Origin: Bacteroidia bacterium
GTDB taxonomy: Bacteria > Bacteroidota > Bacteroidia > J057
DNA: 64,000 bases
Assembly (NCBI GenBank): GCA_030430575.1
Contig: JAUIKF010000035.1
Coordinates: 1-64,000, forward strand
Direction of reading: 5' to 3'
The translations under genes were made by a program, and so were the position numbers. Below, piece by piece: positions 9,101 through 15,100 of the stretch. The stretch's first letter is position 1; each line of letters starts with the position of its first letter. The notes beneath the pieces were generated by a model, which was given only the letters and a program-made list of their open reading frames with translations, was not told the DNA's origin and ran no database searches.

Positions 9101-11585
9101 GATTGGAACTGAACTGGGAGTTTCCTAGCCAGTTTCTAGTCGTGCCTGCCAAATTGCTCAGCGAGTGTGTCAGGACGCCTGCGCTACTGGCGGCTTCGAC
9201 GCCATTGATATACATGCGTGCGATGTTCGTAGAGCCATCCAATGTGACCGCGATATGGCGCCAGACATTTTTAGGAAAAACTACACTTGAAGTGAGGCTT
9301 TGCGCATTTCCCCCTACTTTTAGGATAAAAACGGGCTTTTGGGAATTGCCATTGATCGACAAAAGGAGGTAATTATTGGTATTATTCCCAAAGTCAAAAA
9401 CACGCTGCCAATTACCCCCTCCATCCCAATTCACCCACGCCTCAAAGGTAAAGTCTGTAAAACCCTTCAGGATGCTATCTGGAAGGTCGATATAATCATT
9501 GGAACCATCCATATCCACCGCATAATGCGCTTCGGCGGGGTCCATAAAAATGCGATCTGCTATCAAGGTATCATTCGAGGGGAAAGTGTCTGGGGGTTGA
9601 TTAGGTCCTAAAGTAGTATATGCCTTCAGCGAATGAATTTGCCCATGACGGAACTGCACGCTGTCAAAGACCAAGGTATTTGTTGCGCCAGGAACAAGAG
9701 AAACAGTGGAGGTCTTTAGCGGCTGTACCATGTCATTCACTGCTAGCGAAACCTGAATGGTATCCAAGGTATCTCGCCCAAAATTAGCGATGGTCGCATA
9801 GGTAGGATACCGACCTTCTGGATAGATCCCGTCGGTATGTAAAGAGTCGAGCGCGAGCATGCCCCCGTCCGTTTCAGCCAACGGCTGAAAGCGGAAATAG
9901 CTGAAATAAGCATTTGAATAGAGACCTGTGCCCCCACTATAGTTCTGGCGGGCAGAATGTAAGCCTACATAATGATAGGTAGCCGTACGGTTAGCGGAAC
10001 CACCAAAGACCCAGTTGAGGCTATCTATGCTGTACCATGCAGAATAGAGGAATCCCTCCTTTCTAAGGCGAAGGTAGACGATATTACCTGAAAAATTGAT
10101 GAGATTCCCTACAAGGTCTAGCTTTTGGGCAGCACCGTCCCGCTGCCGTTCGATGGCGCGCCAGCCCGTTGAATTATTGACTTCTTCGTCGTTTTTGAGG
10201 AAAATGCCTGCTCCCTGGAAGTTATGGGTAGGGTTAAAATCGAGTTTGGTCTCAATCTCCCAATTGCCCGTGATGGGCTGAAGCATGCGCGGCATATTGT
10301 GATTGGTAGAGGAAAAATAATCAGAGCCACCGTTTTTGGGAGATGCACGTACCAACACGCGCCCACTGCCATCAGGTTGGATATAGGTATCCCTATTGGG
10401 GATGACGCGAAGCCAAGCTGGGCTGAGGGCAGAATCAGTAAAATCATCATTGAACATCTGTGGAAAAGGAAACGCAGGGTCTTTGACTGGCGAAGCAGAC
10501 GCTTCCCAACTCATGCCGCCCTTGAAGTAGCCGTGATTGCCCGAATGGCTGTCATAAGCAACTTTTCCACTTCCTTTATTGAAGTGCATGGCCGTAAGTA
10601 GACCCGTTTGCTGATCGAGGCTATCGCTTTGCGCCATCCATGTGCGAAGCTGTGCTGGCGTTCGCGCTACTGTCCAAATACGGAACTCATCCATTAACCC
10701 TCGATAAAAATCCGTGCTGATATTATTGTCTAAATCCCTTCCCAAGCTCCAAACATCAGCTGCTACAAAGGTATAGTTGGGCGTATGTTGCCCTTGAAAT
10801 TCACCATCGATGTACAGAGCGGCTGAATTTCCATCGCGGACATAAGCGATGTGGTGGTAAGTATTGTCGCCTACCAATTTGAGGCTATTGATCTCATAGC
10901 CGTTACTCGTTCCATCAAAAATGCGGATTTTGCTGTTGTGGGTGCCACCTTTGTGGAGGGTAATAAACAGTCGATTACCGCCCCCTGAGGTATTGACCAC
11001 TAACAAAGAGGAACGGGTAGTGGGCTGGGCAGAGATGGCGGCTTTCATCCAAAACTCTAAGGTAAAGGTATTTTGGCCCGCCATGTCATTGAAGGTAGGG
11101 TGTAAGTTAATAAAGCCACTAGGCGCATCGAATTTGGCTGCCATATGAGGATCATTGGGTACCACAAAAATAGGGTCAATGCTAAGGGTGTCATTGCCGG
11201 TCAGGGTATCTGCTGATCCATTGGGGTTGGCTGTCCAGCAATCGAAGCGATAGACCTGACCTGGGTCAAATTGGGGCGCACCAAGAGAAACAGTTGCCGT
11301 ATCGCCAGGCAGGAGACCCACCCCACTCCAATTGACCAATTGCGGCGCATCGTCATTGAGCCGCCAGTACACTTCGGCGGAAGTGAGGGTGTCTGCACCA
11401 TAATTGGTGAGGGAGACCGTCAGGGAGAAAGTCCCTTCCTGGATAGACATGCTGTTGTGGAGGGAATCGACATGGCTGATGCCAATGTCCGAGGCCCTTG
11501 CGGCCGAAGGCGCAAGGTACAGGGTAGCAAGACAGACCCATAACCATAGGGGTGTTTTGCTTTGGGATAAGCGTGGGTAGTACAT
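102..11585 (-). CDS. Giant secreted adhesin-like protein (LamG, CARDB, collagen-like, Ig-like repeats), T9SS tail damaged
   Basis: A 3827-residue protein with a signal peptide (about residues 1-31) and no catalytic domain that I recognise, so it is probably an exported surface or matrix protein. Order of parts, with approximate residues: CARDB-like segment, LamG/concanavalin fold (148-320), DUF1349-like beta-sandwich (380-566), a second CARDB-like segment and LamG (570-895), three Ig/PKD-like units of the CxGxxxxL...W..G type (1010-1236), a fibronectin-like unit, seven tandem CARDB units each starting PDL or ADL (1323-2262), an IPT/TIG-like unit (about 2350-2440), a Gly/Pro collagen-like tract (2784-2926), a Gly-rich hydrophobic stretch, a conserved domain starting SCDPNEI (3042-3229), and Ig-like repeats to 3788. 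The last part has FPNPNQG, the start of a type A sorting domain, but stops after about 38 residues of it. LamG and CARDB usually bind carbohydrate or serve as spacers; the ligand here is unknown. Confidence 0.9.
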   Translation of the reverse strand: MYYPRLSQSKTPLWLWVCLATLYLAPSAARASDIGISHVDSLHNSMSIQEGTFSLTVSLTNYGADTLTSAEVYWRLNDDAPQLVNWSGVGLLPGDTATVSLGAPQFDPGQVYRFDCWTANPNGSADTLTGNDTLSIDPIFVVPNDPHMAAKFDAPSGFINLHPTFNDMAGQNTFTLEFWMKAAISAQPTTRSSLLVVNTSGGGNRLFITLHKGGTHNSKIRIFDGTSNGYEINSLKLVGDNTYHHIAYVRDGNSAALYIDGEFQGQHTPNYTFVAADVWSLGRDLDNNISTDFYRGLMDEFRIWTVARTPAQLRTWMAQSDSLDQQTGLLTAMHFNKGSGKVAYDSHSGNHGYFKGGMSWEASASPVKDPAFPFPQMFNDDFTDSALSPAWLRVIPNRDTYIQPDGSGRVLVRASPKNGGSDYFSSTNHNMPRMLQPITGNWEIETKLDFNPTHNFQGAGIFLKNDEEVNNSTGWRAIERQRDGAAQKLDLVGNLINFSGNIVYLRLRKEGFLYSAWYSIDSLNWVFGGSANRTATYHYVGLHSARQNYSGGTGLYSNAYFSYFRFQPLAETDGGMLALDSLHTDGIYPEGRYPTYATIANFGRDTLDTIQVSLAVNDMVQPLKTSTVSLVPGATNTLVFDSVQFRHGQIHSLKAYTTLGPNQPPDTFPSNDTLIADRIFMDPAEAHYAVDMDGSNDYIDLPDSILKGFTDFTFEAWVNWDGGGNWQRVFDFGNNTNNYLLLSINGNSQKPVFILKVGGNAQSLTSSVVFPKNVWRHIAVTLDGSTNIARMYINGVEAASSAGVLTHSLSNLAGTTRNWLGNSQFSSNPEFNGTMDEVRLWHTVRTPVQLREWMVKNDSLEHENGLAAAWHLGKNAGNVVHDYVGGMDGNMLNGPVWTTNAAPVTDNRADHDVGVLSIKSPVSACGLDREKVTITLLNLGKSAETGFDVAYTVNGLTILENVGAFTLQPGQQKDFTFTTKANLGAGAQFTFTAYPLLSTDGQAQNDTATAVVHNFPPFTTGISADTTICAGTTITVYATGGVSYKWNTGPSTSSISISPSQTTTYEVYATNSNGCKDTAEVTVSTIALPSQPTISFSGNGTICQGDSLLLTSSITADILWSNGGTQASIWGKNAGSYTVTHIDPLTQCAHTSDGVSVTVLKDSIHLSAALPICKGDSLTLTATGALSALWSTGATTGSIKVAPDSQTVYTVQATTSGCTYTDSVLVTVSPSIPPSVVSNMLPADGSINLTKPVSFSWQPANNASHYDIYIWEKGTGRPISPTFNNRTQINVNYGGLNFSQSYYWQVAAQNGCFTTFSDTAGFTMTGQPDLTVETVTAPSSALSSSAITVNWTVRNVGNSGTGVTRWDDRIWLSTDEDLWGPDDILLGKVQNLSYLHPGQAYSRSLTVNLPIYLTGTYFLFVITDNDNAYCPNRDCQATPIRLHNSSSIAESDEQNNWRIDTLQIFAQPLPDLEVPTVGAPTAAFDGDSITVSYSVLNDGSAKTTHGWQDLVYISPDSFFSYHTATYVGEIASQQLMLEADSSYQANVKVKLPHFIQGDYYVHVVADGRFWVFEGVNNEGNNSGRTATPISITLRLPADLEVTQINSPLTASSGQYIPIDWTVTNQGTNPPIANSWVDKVYLSTVDTFNVDSLISLGSRIKSNGTSLSPATSYQLVKQAYLPQGISGNYYVYVHTDANDGVFEYLSANHNNISRSSQPIQIALTPYPDLVVRNVQVPHDTIHADSSYTLSWTVGNEGIGATTGSWVERVFVSKDSLWPTSTARTRLLSQRLISPIAAGDSALRSYSLQGPNLAGFHYFFVVVDALNEVYEYQFEGNNVGNSRNHKPNGVYLIPRPPSTQVGNPPPPAPTADLAIQQLTTPPTAGSGQSISINWTVLNQGPASLNAGYAWWDVVYLSTDSILDASDLQMIATRQSYSRLSPQTTYTQSRSIKIPNGISGNYYVLLLSDAYWHALDTIRSNNLGISPITITQTPAPDLHAIHIIRPDSLFSGQQIQIRYQVKNEGNGPIAAGAAWRDRFYLANAPTLAQSSKNQLLPIGDKRIQRMLEADSSYVDSILVNIPVYASGNYYLLLETDRSNTIYEGADVFSNETATLVTILPPNLAMADLTVQAIQLPDSMQLGARDTVKYWVKNTGSATARGHLQDAFHFSLDTQFDGFSDELLGTRSGGIALPSGDSLMRMIQGTVKQLDSGYYHGLVLTNTLNGVPESDVSNNTQVAGNQVFVDAKILAINVPDTADLNPGDWVYYKVTVGAGLDLLVTLTSPATQGHNSFYVSFNQTPSATQFDYSHGQTFSRNHQLIIPNTQAGSYYILAQTSARVPGGQEVEILAQTLPFSLLSVTPNRVGQGKVTTQLLGAGFRPGLTVMLRDGMGDSVTTGTVKQYINSMQLAVCWQLDSVAIGTYDVVVINPDSSEVTLPNGLTVEPALDFEFAIHEAVPNVIRLKRNALFTIEFENICNVDIPIAKGEVSFAGSVKVDWIKTSGKVRRITQLVDTSRFPAKDYMISPPHINIPLLIEALSPGEKVKVEFGLSGFKFSEFPIRARAISYGKEQFAQESAYYIEKQRQILISNPAALQDHPYLFPLIEDPIAYRDSVFRFFYLNNIFTPQEVALMDLSHCNGCGDSEYAFSPGFGPGIYTGDHLQWGADEDYRWEISHPTGVAGHALYGWDLVLSSGRIDITATATNPFVLEMSSLSSYNQAPSFLTTWAPGYDICWPIAIADSGITGFDTSKFVIDQSRFEQYNNLHGGRFYLRLGGTDTLFLCFEAPIPGVGQDGVPGGPGQPGMPGGPGGPGGPGGPSTPPGRPGPDGPDGPPFPGPGPGPRPGPFPPGPLPFPGPNGPPVPGPSPLPNPTPWAGPGPYPGPYPTGPAPYVPNQPAPPPYFGPPPINPFPPFPPFGPGPFPPGPIGPGDPPCVPLDTSLKRFCDAYWRSAGCGTTSWQCIENIFEYGGAGFLLGGPTGGLGGLAFAGGTCLLGIYNCVDGGNDLTNGIGCILGGIDAVTGSVGFGDAYSAIVGCGGFMCRKIPVVGSCDPNEIRGPVGFGASHWVKADAVMDYKISFENDSSFASAPAQRVTIRQPLDVKVNPLRFRLGDYGFGRFDFQVPPNSSNYTTVLNLTDSIGVDVQVTAGIDLTQNEVFWVFQAIDRATGLPPYNPFDGFLAINDTTGNGEGYVHYTILPKSSVVTGDSIAAQAEIIFDANAPIETNTYVNVIDAVAPVSTLVLDSVLNDSTYHFHCDASDDVDGVGVANFDIYVGKNGGPLVLEAANVPIDTSVTYVGQTGDTYCFYSIAHDYVGNEEGLKQMGDTCKTAIKTVLALQSPLAGDIYCTGTTMNIQWKSAVVQAVDLSVSADSGNTYSLIATNVTATDSSFTWTIPGSSVASRNYLIAITSTDGQISDTTGLFQIAQTPAQPTITASGPTAFCDGDSVSLSTTNGLAQYAWSRGDTTNSIVVRSSGTFDVTVTDSNGCVSPVSASISITQNPLPAQPTITASGPTAFCDGDSVSLSTTNGLAQYAWSSGDTTNSIVVRSSGTFDVTVIDSNGCVSPVSASVNITQHPLPAQPTITASGPTAFCDGDSVSLSTTSGLAQYAWSSGDTTNSITVRSSGTFDVTVIDSNGCVSPASTSILITNNPLPAQPVIWPGDSSFCEGDSIVLMSQHLYDRYVWSTGDTTVAILIGQSGSFWVKGIDSLGCESVRSDSVHLTQIPLPAKPLIIRDQDSLRCTITGNTYRWFLNGLLLPDSTQSIHFSDTGSYQVVVFNGPCPSESSDILLVTVSIDKELALNLTVFPNPNQGWFYVKAVLDRASLVHLYLRPDR
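426..1326 (-). repeat. 225-bp tandem repeat, three near-identical copies plus one diverged copy
   Basis: Within the giant gene a 75-residue Ig-like unit (starts PAQPTITASGPTAFCDGDS, contains YAWSSGDTTNS and ends DSNGC...) occurs three times almost without change (about 651-1326). A fourth, diverged unit starting PAQPVIWPGDSSFCEGDS lies next to it (about 426-650). The three copies differ by only a few bases, so duplication or gene conversion is recent. Confidence 0.92.
2805..3240 (-). repeat. Collagen-like Gly/Pro-rich tract inside the giant protein
   Basis: Around residues 2784-2926 the protein turns into Gly-Pro-rich sequence. It begins with regular G-x-y triplets (GGPGQPGMPGGPGGPGGPGG) and drifts into PGP/PFP-rich sequence. 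It has no aromatic core, and it separates a Cys-containing beta domain from a Gly-rich hydrophobic stretch. The triplet part could form a short collagen-like triple helix; the rest is probably an extended linker. GC content is higher than in the surrounding gene. Confidence 0.85.
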
Positions 11586-11737
11586 AAGGTAGGTTTATTG
11601 GTTAAAGTCAATGCAAGCGATGGGGCAAATGTCCTAAATGAGGGACTTGGGCACCTATCATCTATGTCGCAAAGTCTTATACTTATGTCTTTTTTTTCAG
11701 AAATTGCCTATTTTATACTAAATAAACGCCTTGGCAC

Positions 11738-11773
11738 CACCTCGAATTTTTTGTTGCTTTGGGAGAAAAAACC
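11738..11773. repeat. Intergenic block shared with 20696-20733 (copy A)
   Basis: The segment starts CACCTCGAATTTTTTG and continues GCTTTGGGAGAAAAA. The copy at 20696-20733 differs by only a few positions and small indels. Both copies lie in divergent intergenic regions, upstream of a minus-strand gene. The function is unknown; it could be a regulatory or mobile-element fragment. Confidence 0.6.
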
Positions 11774-11843
11774 TTTGGCATTGCAAAGGACAGGTGCCCT
11801 AGGTCTCCATGCAAAAAATGCTCTATATACTTTTTTGTGAGAG

Positions 11844-11901
11844 ATTCTGGAAAATTTTGTAGGGTCAGGACATGTCCTGACCCTACAAAATTTTCCAGAA
11901 T
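11844..11901. repeat. Perfect 58-bp palindrome
   Basis: The two 29-base arms are exactly complementary with no loop; the centre reads TCAGGACATGTCCTGA. The core (TAGGGTCA at one side, TGACCCTA at the other) resembles that of the palindrome at 57371-57424. In RNA it would form a very stable hairpin. It has no flanking transposase and no clear target duplication. Confidence 0.9.
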
Positions 11902-12133
11902 GACGTAAACGTGCATACTTCCCCCATATAAAAAAATGTTCTTCATTTTTTTATTCAGAAATATAGGATTCTGTACTTTTTGTTCTGCCTATAACTTTTC
12001 TTCTTGTACCTACAGAAAAAAGGATAGCTGACCTATCACCACACATCAGTCTTTCCATTTCCCTCATCAGGCATTCAGGCAATTTGCAAGTATCATTCAT
12101 CCACAAGTTGGATAACCTTTCAATTCCTGAATC

Positions 12134-15100
12134 ATGAAAATGACCCAGCAGCTCCTTATTGGGCTAACCTTCCTGCTATTAGCCGCCTTCCCTGGCACTG
12201 ACCTCAAAGCGACCCACTTTATGGGGGTTGACATCACCTATACCTGTTTACCAGGTGCGGGCAACTGTGTATATCGCATTTTTCATAGTACTTACTATGA
12301 TTGCGCGGGAGCTGCTACAGCCGTTCCACCTAATAACCCACCCGCACCAACCCTAAACTTTACGCCAACTACCTGTTCCTCACCTACACTTGTAGGGGGA
12401 TGGGTCTTGGTTTCCTATCTTGAAGTGACACCTATTTGTCCATCCGCGTCTACTCAGTGTACCAATCCTAGCGCAGCGATTAATGGCGTGCGAGAGGGGC
12501 GCTATTATGCGGATTACAATTTTTGCAGTGTAAACTGTACGGTCTATAATGTGACGTGGGGGAATTGCTGTAGGAATGGAACTATCTCATCAGGAGCAGC
12601 AAATGCAGGAATCTATACGGGCAATACCCAGATCAATCTGGGACTTACCCCTTGTAACAGTTCGCCTCAATTTTCTGTCATCCCAGTTCCCTATCTGTGC
12701 GCAGGTCAGGCATTTACCTTCAATCAAGGGGCCTACGATCCAGATTGTGACTCTCTGTCCTATGCGCTTTCTACCTGCCAGGCTAACTCATCAACTCAGG
12801 TGAATTATATCACAGGATACTCGCCTCAGCAACCGCTTGGGCCTACCTGGAATGTGAGCATGAATGCGCTCAATGGAGACATTACCATTACGCCCACTCC
12901 CGCACCTCCGGCGCCAGGGGGAGGTGCACCCGTGACGGGCGTCTTATGTGTGACGGTGAGCGAATTTAGAAATGGGGTAAAAATAGGAGAGGTCTCTCGC
13001 GATATTCAAGTCACGGTGGTCAATTGTGCGTCAAACACTTCGCCTACCTTAACCCCTGTTACCAATCTCAGCCCAAGCGCTACACAGACAGGGCCTTTTG
13101 CCATACAAGCTTGTACATTTGATCCTTTTACCTTTGACATTGGTGGACAAGATGCTGACTCCGCCCAAAACCTTATCCTCAGTTGGGACCCTGTCATTGC
13201 TCCTTCGGGAGCGACTTTTACACAAGTCGGAAATCCTTCCGTCGCCAACGCTATTCCTGGCGTGAGCGGAACTCCGCTAAGTGGACGTGTGACTTGGACC
13301 CCAACGACACCAGGTATTTACGCGATTGTATTTTCCATTACAGACGATGCTTGTCCTTTTTTAGGAAATAGTCAAGTAGCGGTAATCATCAAGGTTGTCA
13401 GTTGTCGCCTGAATCCTGTCATCACAACCAATCGCATTGGTTGCTATGATGTAGAATTTACCCTTTGTCCCAATGGAGGAACTGGGCCCTATACCTTCAG
13501 TTTTACCCCTGGAGATGGCACAGGGCCTGTCACCCTTACCAGCACAACGGGTTGTGTGACCTATACCCATTCCTACCCAGCGATTGACAACCCTACCAAC
13601 TATAATTATTCTGCGAATTTTTCCGATGCTGGAGGCTTAGTGGCATCAGCTCAAGGGAGTATCATTTTGCAAAATGACGCCATCGCCGATGCGGGCCCTG
13701 ATCTGTCTACTTGCCCCAACCAAGTGATTCAAATAGGGACCGTGCCTTTGCCTGGTTATACGTATTGCTGGCGCGGGATCTTGACCAATCTAGGCTTGCC
13801 CAATGGAGCTGACAGAAAGGTGGCACGCCCCTTTGTTTCTCTCAATAACACCACGAGTGGACCGATTACGATCTGCTATGAAGTAACCGCTACGAGTCCC
13901 TTGGGCTGCGAAAGAAAAGACACCACCTGTGTGACGTATAATCCCAAACCCAAGCCTACTTTCACGGTGAATGGGCCAGTGTGTCAGGATGAAATTGCCA
14001 CCGTCACCTTTACAGGAGTGCAACATGCGGGCACGACCTATGATTGGAATTTTGGTACAGGTAAAGATGCTTCTGGCAATTCGAATGCGGGAGGGGTAGG
14101 GCCTCATTTGGTTACCTGGTCAGGCGTTTCAGGCCTTCAGACGGTCACTTTGACCACTATGGTCAATGGATGCCCATCTGATGCAGTGTCACAGAATGTG
14201 CAGGTAAATCCTATTCCTGTAGCCAGGTTTTCTAAAATTAGCCCCGTATGCCAGGGACAAGCGACTATCTTGACTTTTACGGGACGTGCTAGTCTTGGTG
14301 CCAATGCGCATTGGACGATTGATGGGGGAACGCTTGTTGGATCGCCTGGACCACTGGATCCCCAAACTATTATTTGGTCTACCTCTGGGCCCAAAGTTGT
14401 TTCGCTACAAGTAGATGATCGAAATTGCTTGAGTAATATTTTTGAGGATACGGTTGTAGTAAATCAAATCCCCACTTCAACCTTCAGTAATCCTGGCCCT
14501 GCTTGTGTAAATGATCCTGTCTTATTTGTATATCAAGGAAATGCCGCGCCTTCCGCCACGTATACTTGGGGTTTTGATGGTGGTGCAGCGATGCCCGCAG
14601 TGCAAGGCCAAGGGCCGTATACAGTCACTTGGGCTACGCCTGGGACGAAGCGCATTTGCCTAAATGTCCAGGAAAAAGGCTGTTTCTCTACCCAAAACTG
14701 CCTCAATGTACAGGTCTATGATAAACCTACCCCCCAAATCGACCCTGTAGCGCCAGTCTGTTTTGATAGGGGAAATAATAGCGTAGATTTTAACCTAACG
14801 GGTTCTGCAATCTATGCGACCTATAATTGGGACTTTGGCGCAGGAGCCGTGCCGCGCACCAGCCATTTACCCAATCCTACGGGCATCAAATACAACACCA
14901 TAGGCACCAAAACAGTGACCCTGTCAGTGGCCAATAACGGCTGTATCAGTGACCCTACCACCATCACTTTTGATGTGATAGAGGAGCCAATAGCTGATTT
15001 TATCCTGAATACTAATGGGACAATCTGTACGAATGATCACCTCACTTTCTCCCTCCCCAATCCCCCTGTAGGAGCGAGTCAGACCTATCAATGGAGTTTT

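Larger units (their letters stand above)
11586..12133. other. Divergent intergenic region between the two giant surface-protein genes
   Basis: A 548-bp stretch with no convincing gene. It holds a block shared with the region upstream of the MscS gene (11738-11773), a perfect 58-bp palindrome (11844-11901) and AT-rich DNA before the downstream start. Promoters for both genes must lie here, but I see no full -33/-7 pair. Confidence 0.7.
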
